Under the pieces are notes generated by a model. It did no database searches. It had not been told where the DNA came from and saw only the letters and a list, made by a program, of their open reading frames with translations. From the NCBI RefSeq assembly GCF_000001735.4, contig NC_003071.7:1127001-1191000 (forward strand): a stretch of 64,000 nucleotides of DNA. Reading direction: 5' to 3'. Positions 31,696-43,500 of the stretch are shown in pieces (the stretch's first letter is position 1; each line of letters opens with the position of its first letter). Made by a program: the position numbers and the translations under genes. Source of the DNA: Arabidopsis thaliana. Taxonomy: Eukaryota > Streptophyta > Magnoliopsida > Brassicales > Brassicaceae.

Positions 31696-34050
31696 ACTGT
31701 GAGAGACCCCCTTAAAACATATCTTGAGATCTGAGTTTTTGGTTTATTGGTTCAGAATCTATCATTGATGATGATGGGTTTAGATTATTTTCAGCTGTTA
31801 CAAGTAAGTAGAGATTGAAATTCATCTGTAAGCTGCCCTTTTTAAAGTTCACATTCAGATTTAAGATAGAAGAAGAATAAAACATGAAAAGACAAAACAG
31901 GAGAAATGTAGAACAAAACAGAAGTTGAGTTTTGTTTTTGTCTCTTTACACAGTTTACTTAGCTAAATTATTGAAAATTTAGACCAAGGGATACAGTAAC
32001 ATTTTTGACCAAGTAAGTCCACTGATCAATATCAATTATGAATTGGTCATTTTCGCACTATTGTTAGTGCTTTTTCTTTTGAAGTTGAGAGGGGGAGAAA
32101 TTATGATTTGGGGATGTGAAAAAATCATATAAAGAACCACTTCGGTACTTTGTTTGTGGTTCAATAGTATGATCATGATATCATATACAGTTTTTCTTAT
32201 GATCTATATTTTGAACTATATGTTTGAATTTGAAATAATAACTTATAAATCATCCATTCCAAAGAACAACTTATGTGACATTCCGGTTAGTTAGAAAACT
32301 AAACCACGTAGAGAACCTGGAGACTTGTAAATAACGTGACTTCTGCGCAAGAAAAAAGAAGAAAGAAAGAACAAAATACATGACATTATCTAATGCATGC
32401 ACTGATGCACCTATTAAATAACATTTGTCATGTGTTATTTTATTGATTTTCAAAACCTTCCCCGACTTAAATTTTAGACAATGTTTTCATAGATCAAAGT
32501 GTGAGAAAGAATCATATATTGTAGTCTTTGAATAGGAAAGAGTTTTGTCCTCTTTTCGATTGTGTAGTTGTGAGAACTAGGACTCTTTTGGTTTACACTA
32601 ATGGTTTGCGCAGCCTTGAATCTAGTGTTCTTGTGTTAGCACTATAGGTTTGAGTAGATGACAAACCAAAAAAAAACAAATTTCACACAAGCAATGGAAC
32701 CACGAGAAGAACCTTAAGAAATCAACTTAGTTTAAGAAATCAACTTGTCTTAAACTAAGAAAATGTTGGCAATATACATCAAAGATATAATTATAGCTAT
32801 ACTAAGACTAAAACGTAGGACCAACGTAGCCAACGAAACATAGCCGTCGATTAGTAAGGAACAGTTAATAAACTCGCTGGCACACGCAGAGATCGTACGG
32901 TACTCATTACCTTTGGACTATATTAATACTATACACCTCCACGTACCCAATAATATTTTTGCATAACACGACGAAGTAAGCTTTCTATATATTTTTCATT
33001 AGTTTAGCAGCTGCACAGGTAATATTTGGTTAACACGTGTCACTTAAACCGTGGTTGTTTTTACCTTCGAGAATCATCCCCGATCCCTAAACAATGGTTA
33101 ACTAAAATAATACACGATTATCGAGTGTAACACGACGTACCGTAACAAAGATATAATCTACAGCCTCGGTTTTATCATGCATAAAAGTTAAGAACTCATA
33201 TTTACAAAACTAATTCTTGTTAATGTTAGCTTAATCTATAGTTTTATTAGTATGCTTTTTTTTTATTTTCCTTCAAACACATTTTTTATTAAATTATTAT
33301 AAATATATTATCGGTTAAAGAGAGTCATTCAAAAACCGACGTGTTTACATGAGAAAAAAAACATTTTAAAATTTATCTTTTCTGACTAAAATAACTGCCA
33401 GACTATTAAAGTTTTGAAAAAAAATTATACTATTAAGCAAAGGAAAAAAAACAATGAAAGACCTAAACGAGGCAATTTCCATAACAAAAATTGGCCATTC
33501 TTTTTGATTGTCGAGAAGAGATATCAAATCAAAACAATGAAAGTTTTATTAGTATGTTATTAGCAAAATTTGATAGCCTTTCACATACTTTATTTTTTTA
33601 CTATATCAAATATATTCATATCAAGTAATCATCATAACAAATATGTGTCAAATGAGAAATTTATGAAACTAAAAGATAGGTGTGACTTAGAACTCACGTC
33701 TATATCATTTTCATGGATACTATATGAACCACTAACTACTTTAAATAAATTAAAGTAAACAAACAAAAATCACAAATTGTACAACAAATAAAACTCATAA
33801 TACTATATTTCCAAACTAAATTAATAAATAATAAAATTAGGAATTTCATAGTACTTTATAAAATAAAATAAAAACACTACTTGAAGTTTTTTTCTAAAAA
33901 AATGGAGAAGAAGAGACAAAATAATATAAACCGCTTCGCTGAAATTCTTTTTGGCAGATAGTTGACTTTTTATTTGTTTTCTTTATACAAAAACCCAAAT
34001 CTCCATTTTATTTTATTAGAATCATCTCCAAAAATAAAAAGTCAAATCCA
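31696..34050. other. Intergenic
   Basis: GEK1 3' UTR, then AT-rich DNA. A near-duplicated AAGAAATCAACTT word forms an 11-bp inverted repeat at 32726-32759. No credible ORF is present. Confidence 0.45.
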
Positions 34051-35770
34051 TGAGAGAAAAATACTCTCTCTGGAGAAGAAGAAGCACCGTTTCATAGATC
34101 CGATTTTCTCCAAAGCTCTCACCTTTTGACTCGCCTCTTTACATAACAAAAAAATCCCATCTTTCACAAAAAAAAAAAAGTTCTCATCTTTCTACTTTTA
34201 GTTCATACACTCCATAGATTGATAAAGAGATGACCTCATGATTATGAAGAGAGTTTCAGATATTCCCAGGAAAGTGAAGAGATTTTAGAGTTATTGGTAA
34301 GTGAAAGTTTTAATCTTTTTAATTGGGTAAGTAAGATCAAAGTTTCTGTATTTGGGTTTATAGTTTCTGTAATTAAAAGGTGTGCATTAAATGTTGTTTT
34401 CCATGGCTGAGGAATTTGTATTATTATGAAGTGGTTTGGTTTGGTAGATTAAATGAGAAAACCAAAGGAGAGAGCATTTAAAGAAGAAAGAGATTTTGGT
34501 TATCTCTTTGTCTCTCTGTGTTCATATTTATTGCAGAGATAGTGATTTTTTAAATTGACCTTTGAACATCCCTTTTACATGTTTTCGAGATTTGTTTTTC
34601 TTATTAAACAGCCAAAAAGTATCTGGCTTTTTTCTCCTCTCTCAAAGTTTTGATTTTTAAGTGATTTAGGGTTTTTTCATCCCCTGGAGGAAGAAGTTTG
34701 AGTCTTTGTATCTACTTTGATCAAGTAAGGTTTGTTACTTCACTGTTCTATGAGAAGATTCTTCTTAAAGTCTTGACCTTTTGATTCATTTGGATTCTAC
34801 TTATTAGATCTGTTTATATTCTCCATAGTCTTGTTTCTATTAGTTTATTTGTTGGTGGTACTAGATCCAATTTTGTGTTTTTAACCTTTATTTTTCTGTT
34901 GTAGATTCTTCTTTCTCTGCAAATTCCAATTGTTTATTGATGTTCTTATCCAAAATTTTTTATTTGATAGAAAAAAAATGATTGATTTGATTGCATTGCA
35001 GCTTTGTGAGAAAAGAAGTTTAAAGCTTTTTTTCTTTTTTGTCTTCTTTCTTATGACAGTGAGCTAAAGATTCTTCATTCTTTGCTTAAGAGATAAAAAC
35101 TTTGCTACATTTGTGTAACCATGATTGCAAATTTGCTAACAAATGATTCTTACAATTGTTACAAGTAATCTAGATTAAGCCATGTTTTTGCAATTTTTTC
35201 TTGCGTATTGTTATGGTATTACAGCTTTTATCTAAATGTCTTTTTCTTTAAATTAGTAAAAAGTTGGAAAGTGGTCATTGTAGTGGTTGATTGCATCTTT
35301 TTGCTCATGATGATTTGTTTTTGGACTTGAGAAAATAAAGAATCTTTTCGTTCACATGTGTGACTGACCATAAGTTAAGTTATGTATCCTTTAGAATATT
35401 TTGTGCCTTAAGGTTTGTTTCTGTCACAATCTTCCTGGCCCATTGCTTCGTTGAACAACTCTTCATATGGAGGTTGCTTCTGTATCTAACTTTGAGATTT
35501 GCTGATAGATAGATTGATTCTATCCTCTAGATAGAAGTTTGCTTATACTTGTCTTCTTATTCTTGTTATCTGTTTCTTTCTTATGAGTCCTGCTTGAAAC
35601 TGTTTGATAGAGATTGTCTCTTTGATGTGTAGATTGTTGGTCGCGACTGGTGCTTGAAGATATAGCTTTGGTTCTTTATGCAAGGTTTACTCTCTTAGAA
35701 GAATGAGAGCAGGTATAAAGTCTTAAGCTTTTGAACATTTTGCTTTTGCTTTGATGGTCTTTGAATTGTT
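34051..35770 (+). promoter_or_regulatory. Promoter and long spliced 5' leader of the gar2-related gene
   Basis: The composition changes to CT- and T-rich transcribed-like sequence near 34070. A donor (ATTGGTAAGTG) at about 34300 and several T-rich/AG acceptor-like sites before 35771 suggest one or more 5' UTR introns totalling more than 1 kb. The exact leader exons cannot be fixed by eye. Confidence 0.45.
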
Positions 35771-37286
35771 ATGGGAATCAGTAGTTCAAGTGGTTCTTTC
35801 CGTTTTTCAGATAATGATCACGCGCTTGGTAACTCGATAGAGATTTGTAAAGATGAATCTAAGCCGCATCAATGTCTTGATGAGAATTGGGAAGATGCAG
35901 AGCTAAAGGTCCCGGAAAATGGGAAGAACAACAACAATGTGTGTGAGTTGTTCTATGATACAAGAAGTGGTGAAGAATGGGAGAATGAGGCCGGAAAGAA
36001 AGTTCGAGATACTAGTCATGATTGTGATGCTAATGTGGATTCTCCTGAGAAAAAGGATCCGGTTTTCTATATGGACAAGAATGTTACGGCCTGTGATTTA
36101 CCTGAGATTGTTGTTTGTTACAAGGAGAATACTTACCATATCGTCAAAGATATATGTGTCGATGAAGGTGTGCCTGTTCAGGAGAAGTTCTTATTTGGTG
36201 AGAAGGATTCTGTCAAGTCTAGCTCAACAGAGGATTTGATGAAAGCAGACAAAACAAATGTGAATCCATCAGAAACTAAGTCTGCGGAAGACAGCATCAG
36301 TAAGGTTGATGATTCTGAGTTTTGTAACGATCATAAGACAGACAGAGATGTTGAAGAATCTTCAGGAGAAGATTTTGCTGATGCTGAAGGTACTTCTAGC
36401 AATTACAATCAAGAGCATTTGATTGTGACAGAGGAAGTCAAGGCTTCACCAACACATGGGCTAAGTCCCTCTGAAATTGAACCTGATGAGAATTCAAAGG
36501 ACGAAGTGGCTATATCACAGGATAATGACTCAAAGGAATGTTTAACATTGGGAGATATTCTATCAAGGGAAGATGAACAAAAATCTCTCAACCAAGACAA
36601 CATTAGCAGCGATAGTCATGAAGAACAATCTCCTTCTCAGCTTCAGGCAATACATAACACTATCAAATGACGTTTCAGGTTTTTCTAAATTGAAAGTTTC
36701 TAACTTTCTAATGTGTGACTGCAGGATAAGGAAAAAAGAAGCTTAGAAACCACAGCTATCGAAACAGAGCTTGAGAAAACAGAGGAGCCAAAACAAGGAG
36801 AGGAGAAGCTTTCCTCTGTTTCTACAACGACCTCTCAAGAACCAAACAAAACTTGCAACGAACCTGAAAAGCCTGAAACTGAGAATCATCATCAGCAAAA
36901 CTGTTTAGTGGAAAACTCTTACGAAGACGATAAATTTTCTTCAAGCAGATTTGGAGAGACGAGTTTCTCTGCAGCAGATTCAGTTTCAATATCAGGTCAT
37001 ATAACATACTCAGGACCAATTGCATACTCTGGAAGCCTCTCTGTTCGATCAGATGCAAGCACAACGAGTGGAAGATCCTTTGCTTTCCCAATGTATTGCT
37101 TTGGTTCTTCATCTCATCACTTTGTGAGACTTAAAAGATTGTGAGACTTTTTACTGAATTTTGATGATTCTATGCTGCAGATTGCAATCAGAATGGAACA
37201 GTAGTCCTGTAAGAATGGCGAAAGCTGATAAAAGAAGACAAAAAGGAGGATGGAGACACACTCTTCTCTGCTGTAGATTCTCTTGA
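35771..37286 (+). CDS. Acidic 'gar2-related' protein
   Basis: This acidic, serine/glutamate-rich protein matches the Arabidopsis product annotated as 18S pre-ribosomal assembly protein gar2-related (At2g03810). That name rests on low-complexity similarity, so the role is uncertain. Proposed exons 35771-36646, 36725-37092 and 37181-37286 give 449 residues. Exon 1 is mostly disordered and acidic; exon 2 continues Glu/Lys-rich sequence and then a serine-rich stretch (SVSISGHITYSGPIAYSGS). The protein ends in a basic, aromatic, cysteine-containing tail, KGGWRHTLLCCRFS, that looks conserved. The first intron has no usable GT donor before the in-frame stop at 36668. CTTCAG followed by GC at 36647 with a GCAG acceptor gives an in-frame join (QDKEKRS), so a GC-AG intron is inferred. 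Confidence 0.78.
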
Positions 37287-37599
37287 TGTCTCTCCTCCAC
37301 AATTTAGTCCTAAAGCTATTCACTTTGAAGCACAGAAGAAGAAGAAGAAGAAGAGGAAAGATTTATGAAATTTTATAATATTTTCTTAAAATGAGAGTGC
37401 TTTTTTTTTTTATTACTGAAGGTAAATATTTTTTTCTCTCTTTTGGGTGATGAGTGGTTTATAGTTATGCCTTGGTGTGTAATAGGCATTTTGGTAGTTT
37501 TACAGTTTAGGTCTTTTGAGTTTGGAACCGATGAGTTATATTATAAATTTTTTAATGAAGGGCTCTTTGGATTTAGCATTGGTTCATGAACTCTCGCCA
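37287..37599. other. 3' UTR of gar2-related gene and convergent spacer
   Basis: It includes an AAG-repeat tract at 37335-37356 and a T-run at about 37400. No gene is seen. Confidence 0.5.
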
Positions 37600-37800
37600 T
37601 TACGGATCTCTTGCCTTGCTCAAGAGCAAGCAATCCCTGAAACCATCTTCAAGATTCTTTCTCAGCTTGTGAATTGCTTTTGTGCACGGAGCTACATAGT
37701 ATGTCTCGCAGAGCATAGAGAGTTTGCGAAAGCGGTTTTCGTGTTCAAGAGGTTGTCCGATGCCTTTGGATGGATTGAGATGAGTTTGTGATTCACTCAT
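37600..37800 (-). CDS. Small basic protein of unknown function
   Basis: A 66-codon ORF starts at the ATG at 37800 (context AACCATGAG); an alternative in-frame ATG at 37815 adds five residues. Its codon use is mixed and gene-like, and GC content is higher than in the flanking DNA. The sequence begins MSESQTHLNPSKGIGQPLEH. It then has a charged helix-forming region with cysteines at 31, 39 and 57 (CETYYVAPC, later FRDCLLL). This spacing is not a twin CX9C pattern. It lies in tandem downstream of NMD3, about 350 bases past its stop, and converges on the gar2-related gene. I do not recognise the family. A mitochondrial or cysteine-rich adaptor is possible, and a retro-derived remnant cannot be excluded. 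Confidence 0.52.
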   Translation of the reverse strand: MSESQTHLNPSKGIGQPLEHENRFRKLSMLCETYYVAPCTKAIHKLRKNLEDGFRDCLLLSKARDP

Positions 37801-38148
37801 GGTTGTGTTGCACATGATTTAAATGGTTGTGGAGAAGAAGATGCTTCAAAATAGTTGAAGAAATCGATATTGGCGACAAAGATTGGCTTATGAAGCAATC
37901 ATCCAAATATTTCACATATCCAAAAGTAAAAAAATTCACGTATACAAATCAAAATTCCAAACAAAAATATAATAGCCAGAAAATGTCAACACATATAGCA
38001 ACGTAAGCTAGACCAGAAACTGTTGAGCTTACATTCAAAACAAAACTTGGACAACAAAAGATTAAAGGTCTACTGAGAGAAACACAAGAGAAGCAAATAA
38101 AAGATTTGGGATCAAACTGAAACCTTGTTGAGTATCGGAGAAACGAAG
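37801..38148. other. NMD3 3' UTR and small-gene promoter
   Basis: AT-rich DNA between the small ORF and NMD3. It probably includes the NMD3 polyadenylation region. Nothing else is recognised. Confidence 0.45.
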
Positions 38149-39699
38149 TTATTCAGCAGCCATGTCGTCCTCGTCATCATCGTCTTCTTCCTCAAAGCTT
38201 AGGTCAAGGTCAGCAAGCAACTCTTCAATTGGAACAGATGGTGCACCTTCTCCATCTGTCATTGAAGCAGTCTCAGAAGCTTGATAATCCTTGTCCCTGT
38301 ACAAAGATATGTTGAACCTTAGCTCAGGGTTTTCTTCAAGATCCCTCAAAAACTCTTCGTATTCTTTGTCTGTCTTCTCTGGATCAACCCTGCCTCTTGA
38401 ATCATCCATTTCCATTGGAAGCGACTTGAGTTTCCAGTTACGGGATTTCTTCTGCTTCCTCTCTCTCTGCTCCTCGTAACATTTCTTGATCAGAATTGCT
38501 TCAGGAAGCCCATTCTTCACACTCAGACGGTATTTCTCCATTTCATTGTCGTTCACATTAGCTCCGTAGATGTCATAACCCAAAGCTTGATCCCCAGGTT
38601 TCAGAATGTGTCCAAGATGAGTTTGGACATAAAACATCTTACCAATGTCTGATTCACGGGCAATCTGGACATAGGAAAGAGCGTACTTTTGCCCACCAAC
38701 AGTCGCTTCACCAACAGGTGGCTCAACATCAAACACAAAGTACTTGACAAGTTGTCTACTGGTGAGCGCAGATCGGAACCCAGACCTCCAGTACTGTCTC
38801 GCATCCAAGAAGGCACACCTTAGAGTTCTCGGATCAAGTAGAGTGATATTATCAGAGACTTTTGTGCAAACCACAAGTGGACCAAGGTTCCCCAAGCCGC
38901 TAGCAACTTTAGAAGGCAAGCAAACAAGATCCTCACGGCAAACAGGACAGATCTTAACAGAGTAAGTGTACTTATAGTTGTACAAACTGCTTTTCACATC
39001 ATGAGACACCAGCTGTTGGTCCTGACGGTATTCAATGGGGACAACTTTCCTCAGAAACTCCACAAAGCTATTAGCATGACTTTTATTCCCAAAGAAGAAA
39101 TCAATCCCCTGATCCACCTGCTGGATTCTAATGGCACGTGAAGCAGCATCGTGCCTAAGAATCAACTGTTCGAGATAAAAGAAAGTCCTCCTATGCGAAA
39201 CATGCTGCCTAAGCTGAATAGAAGCAACCCACTGATCAGGATTAGCCTGAAACCTCGAACACGACTCGCACAGATTATCCCTAACCGTATACTCAACAGG
39301 ATAAGACTGTTCAAGAACAGCACCATTAAGAACCTCAGCTTGAACAGTCAACTTAACCTTAATCCTCTTGGAATGAGGCTCAGTCCAAACGAATTCAGCG
39401 TTCTTCAGCTTAACCTTATTGAGATTCTTCAACCTCTTGATACAAAATGTCAAAAGCTCTTTAGATTCCCATTGACATTTGATCCAAGTCTTTGGTGGCT
39501 GTAAGTAACAAGTGCATTCAGGGCAATAGAAGATCTGAATACTCTTCTGTAAACCTTCGGTGATATCGACTTCGGAACGAAGACAATTCACACACATGTT
39601 GGCTGCGTTTGGTGCCATGGGAACACCACACTTGCAACACAATACACTTCCAATGGTTTGTTGAACGTTAAACATGCCTGATTCATCCATTACTGACAT
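38149..39699 (-). CDS. NMD3: 60S ribosomal subunit export adaptor NMD3
   Basis: NMD3 binds nascent 60S subunits in the nucleus and links them to the exportin CRM1, then leaves in the cytoplasm. It is an uninterrupted ORF of 516 residues starting MSVMDESGMFNV. The N-terminal zinc-binding segment has paired cysteines (CCKCGVP...CVNC, about 20-42; CPECTCYL...KC, about 58-75; CESC about 145; CPVC about 250). The C-terminal acidic tail (EEEDDDDEDDMAAE) with upstream leucines is the expected nuclear-export region. The frame runs upstream past 39699 only through an intron: CAG at 39706-39704 is an acceptor, and the 5' UTR intron spans 39704-39935. Confidence 0.93.
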   Translation of the reverse strand: MSVMDESGMFNVQQTIGSVLCCKCGVPMAPNAANMCVNCLRSEVDITEGLQKSIQIFYCPECTCYLQPPKTWIKCQWESKELLTFCIKRLKNLNKVKLKNAEFVWTEPHSKRIKVKLTVQAEVLNGAVLEQSYPVEYTVRDNLCESCSRFQANPDQWVASIQLRQHVSHRRTFFYLEQLILRHDAASRAIRIQQVDQGIDFFFGNKSHANSFVEFLRKVVPIEYRQDQQLVSHDVKSSLYNYKYTYSVKICPVCREDLVCLPSKVASGLGNLGPLVVCTKVSDNITLLDPRTLRCAFLDARQYWRSGFRSALTSRQLVKYFVFDVEPPVGEATVGGQKYALSYVQIARESDIGKMFYVQTHLGHILKPGDQALGYDIYGANVNDNEMEKYRLSVKNGLPEAILIKKCYEEQRERKQKKSRNWKLKSLPMEMDDSRGRVDPEKTDKEYEEFLRDLEENPELRFNISLYRDKDYQASETASMTDGEGAPSVPIEELLADLDLSFEEEDDDDEDDMAAE

Positions 39700-39703
39700 A
39701 TCT

Positions 39704-39935
39704 CTGTAACACACAACAAAATCAAAAGAATGAATAATCAATACAAGATCACAAATTTGATAACGCAACACTAATTTCTAGAGATTTGAATCGGAAATTA
39801 GGGTTTTCGACACCACGGCGAACAACAAACTCGATGAAACAAAATTGATTCCGATTAAAATCGAGTTTAAAACTTTCTACGATTGATACAAAACCTTAGA
39901 GAACGAAGGAATGAGAATCGAAGAAGATTGCTTAC
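39704..39935 (-). other. 5' UTR intron of NMD3
   Basis: On the minus strand CTCAG/GTAAGC marks the donor after 39936 and TTACAG the acceptor ending at 39704, four bases before the ATG. The leader exon lies at about 39936-40010. Confidence 0.65.
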
Positions 39936-40010
39936 CTGAGAAGGATTATATCGGAGTTTGAGAAAGCGAAGGCGGCGTCGCGGAGCAGAGACGGTGAAGG
40001 TTTTTTTTTC

Positions 40011-40559
40011 GTAAAACCCTAAAATGTTAGAGAAATGATTTGCTGTAAATGTATATAAGAAAAAATAGTATTCAAAAAGATCTAAATCCACGTGTCATGA
40101 CAGTAATAGACTAAATTATGCCGTTAATAAAGATTCTTAGCCCCTATAAATATTTCTTTTTCTTATCAACCTCTCAATAACTCAAAAATATTATCAATCT
40201 CGTACTATTTTTATTAATTGTAAATTTGTTAAATAAATGGAGATTTTTTTTAACTACAAGTCTACAAGCATGAGTGGTAATCTAAAATGGTACAATTTTT
40301 TAATAATACAAAAAAATTAATGGTTATGAAATAATACAAATATGTAAAAAAAAATGAAGAGAAGCGAAATAAAATATAACCAGAATGGGAGAAAAAGTAT
40401 TATACATCGCTTTCAAAGTTAATATTTTTATTTTATTATCTGAAGAAGTGACTCGAAATATAATAATTGCCGCCGATGAGATCTGTTCTCTTGTTTCAAT
40501 TGTTGTTCCATGGTGTTTTGCTCTACTGTGATGTCTTTTCTCCTGTCCAAGTTGTAGTT
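40011..40559. other. Intergenic
   Basis: NMD3 promoter side and AT-rich DNA. No gene is seen. Confidence 0.45.
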
Positions 40560-41453
40560 CTCTAACTTTCCTTTGTCACTTTTTTCTGGAGCCGTCCAAC
40601 TTGACTCGTCCACCGGAGCCTCCAGACCCACCGGATCTGCCAGATTCATTGCCACCACCACCCATCACCCATATTCCTCCGAGATCTATAGCTGTCACTT
40701 TTTTGGTCCTTTTACCTCCTTCTCCGATGAGTATCCCAGAGATTGAAGATGTGCCCACCACCTCCATGCCTGGCTCCGCCTTCTTGCCTATCTTTTCCGG
40801 CGATGGCTTGTTTGCTGCTATGCTCACCAATCGTGCCGTCATGATTTTTGAGCTGGGCCAATGTTTATGGCTTCCTTTGTACCTCGAGACCCATTATATT
40901 TGGACCATGAGTCATGTCATGGTAACGTTTGCTCTTTGCTTCTATTACTTTTACCGGTTATCTTTGTGATTTTAACGAGTCTTCTTTGTTACTTTCCTAC
41001 AATTTGGAGAGATTTTTCTCCTTTTTTGGAGAAACTTTCCTCATATATGAGATGTTCTTCCTCATATATTGAGAGACCAATTCTTCTTTCCTCCTCTTCG
41101 AAGGAGAGACTTTTTTCATCAATCCTCTCCTTTAGGGAAAATGTTTCTAAACGCTTAACCCTAGTGGCATCAAGCTTTATTGTTGTTCGTCAGCCTTCGA
41201 TGGCAGAAGAACTACCAGCACTCTCGTCTTTATTTGAAGACCAAGAGTCGACGATCGTCTTCAAACCGATCGCTTATGGAATCCTCTCGAAGGAGTTTCC
41301 GGTTATCATCCATGATGTTAATCTACTCTCTTATTACTTTCATGTTTCCCCTTCCTTTATTTTTCTATTTTAAACTTTCAACAAGTGAGTTATGTGGCAA
41401 AGCTTCAAGTTGTTATAATCGCAAGTTAACTTAATATCAGTTGTTTGACAAAA
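40560..41453 (+). mobile_element. Decayed retroelement-like block with A tail
   Basis: The plus strand reads a proline-rich segment without an ATG (RPPEPPDPPDLPDSLPPPP), like the N-termini of plant LINE ORF1/DUF4283 proteins. Broken frames follow, then a non-coding 3' part ending TTTGAC plus A9 at 41444-41452. The size (about 0.9 kb), the A tail and the more GC-rich composition than flanks suggest an internally deleted LINE or a Sadhu-like non-autonomous retroposon. I could not find a convincing target-site duplication, so the boundaries are approximate. Confidence 0.45.
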
Positions 41454-43324
41454 AAAAAACTGTAAAACGATAAAAACTTGGCATCGGTAAAACTTTATCT
41501 CCTTTTAAAATGTCCCAGCGAAGCAAACTAAACAAAATTTGCTTTAAAATCTACTTAAACATTATAACATAGTTCTCAATTCTTAAATATGCTAAAGTCT
41601 AAAGACTATGTATCGTAAGCTCACAACAATGTGTATGAAATACACTAGCAAATCACGATCTAGATTACCAAACTGTGGAAGAAAAAATTCCACACTCACA
41701 AAAATTAACAAAATTTTTAAAAACAAATTCCACACTCATTCATGAACATATATAGTTCTAAACTAATCGCCAGTGACTAGTAATTGCGACCAGCGAGTGC
41801 GATCAACGAATTGTTCTGTTATTCGTTTGACAGTTGCTACTTTGTTAGTTTGGTAGTCACTATGATTTGGTCGCTCCATCCAACGACTGGTCGTTTGATA
41901 GTTGTTGATCGAAGTCACAGTCATTAGTCTCTAACGTGCCTTTAATATAAGGAATCTTAAACTTAATAATAAAGAACACAAAACTGGACTAATACAAGAT
42001 GCCCTAAGGAGCAACATTAATTGTTTCGTTAAATCCATAATTTAATTTATAGTACAGTTTGTTACTTATAAAAAACTTACACGTATTAGTTTTGTTATAG
42101 TACAATTTATTAACTTAATTTGATTCAAAGTTTCCAGTATTTCCCACAATTCAATGTCATATGGTCAAACATTTCAGCGACTTGGGTCAACCTCTTTTCC
42201 ATGTTCCAAGACATGTGTCTCGACTCTCAGCGATTTCAAGATCATTGTCTCAATCTTGTTGCTATTTTATTTTACGTATATAGGGGTATAAATTATATAT
42301 GATTAAGCTTTTCTTTTAAATTTATGTACATCTTTTATAGAGTTGTATTTTAAAACGAGCCTTTATCAAGTTTTAGATTTGAATTAGTGGTTATTTATCC
42401 ATTGGTCACACGAGGGTGATGATTGTGATTAGAAATGTCATGATGGAATAATCCAACCTAATCCAATCCTAGCTAGTAGATCTTGCTGATTGGTCTCATA
42501 CAGTTTTATAAAATGCAAGCTCAACGTTTGTAGTCATGCAAGCCAGTTCAATTAGTGACAAGTAACAAGACAGATTTTGCAGATTTTACTTAGTACGGTC
42601 TAGTTGGAGCATATCTGATCTTGATTTGTTTTCAAAACATAATTGTGAGCTGGTCTTGACAACCTAGTTTTTTTTTTCTTAATATATATAGCTAAAGTAT
42701 ATTTTGAACCGAAATCCAAACTAATCTCTTAGACCTGTAAAACATTGATTCATATTTTGTCATTTAAAGCCTTACATGTCAAGAAAGAACTGTAAACGGT
42801 ATTTGTAAAAAGAGTAAAACTCGATCATTGGCCTTGACCCATAAAATTCACCTTAAACAAACCGTTGGACCACACGTTCTTAGTAAATTGACTAGTACAT
42901 GGAGTTGAAACCTTTTAAGACGTGATAAGATCAATGATGCCATTAGCAAATGTGTTTTGTAACAAACTAGAAAGTGATGGTCTCATCTTCACCCATTTTG
43001 GTAGCACTTTTAAGTAAGTAACTTAGGCGTGTGAATGTCCATAAAGTGAGAGAAAAGAGCCAAGGGTTTTTGGCAAGTTTTGGCAAATATGATGTGATAG
43101 TCCCAACAACTTTGTTTATACCTACCTACTCGCAAAGAGAAGCACGCATAAATAATATAACCTTATGTCAATAACTTGAACTTAAATCTTTGAAATATTT
43201 GGTCTATTAAAGTCAAGAAAATTTTCTATATATATAAAAAGGAACATCAACTATTAAGCTATTTCAAGGGAAAAAAAAAATTTATATAAAAAAAAAACAC
43301 TTTATAAAAAATACACAAATTTAC
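41454..43324. other. Intergenic
   Basis: AT-rich DNA. The patch at 41760-41930 is rich in GACCAG/AGTGACT/GTCACT-type words and may be a transposon fragment, but no termini are readable. No gene is supported. Confidence 0.45.
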
Positions 43325-43500
43325 CAACGTGATGTTGGTCTAGTGGTAAATCTCCCTGGAAGTGCTGGGTTCGAGACATGTTGGGAAGAAACTATTCTCC
43401 AAAAAATATGAATTTAACCTGGTATGCATCCCACTTCTAAGAGATGTAAGATTTTTGGGTTTGAATTTCCAGATATTCAAATAAAAAATAAAATAAAAAA
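43325..43500 (+). mobile_element. tRNA-derived SINE
   Basis: A Pol III A box (TGGTCTAGTGG, 43336-43346) and B box (GGTTCGAGAC, 43368-43377) occur with tRNA-like spacing, followed by a non-tRNA body and an AT-rich tail (AAATAAAAAATAAAATAAAA). The flanks ACACAAATTTA and ACACAAAATTA could be a diverged target duplication. The layout matches Arabidopsis SINEs, and the subfamily is not assigned. Confidence 0.65.

Noticed and set aside
41760-41930. GACCAG/GTCACT-rich patch suspected to be a transposon end
   Set aside because: No inverted termini or target duplication could be identified.
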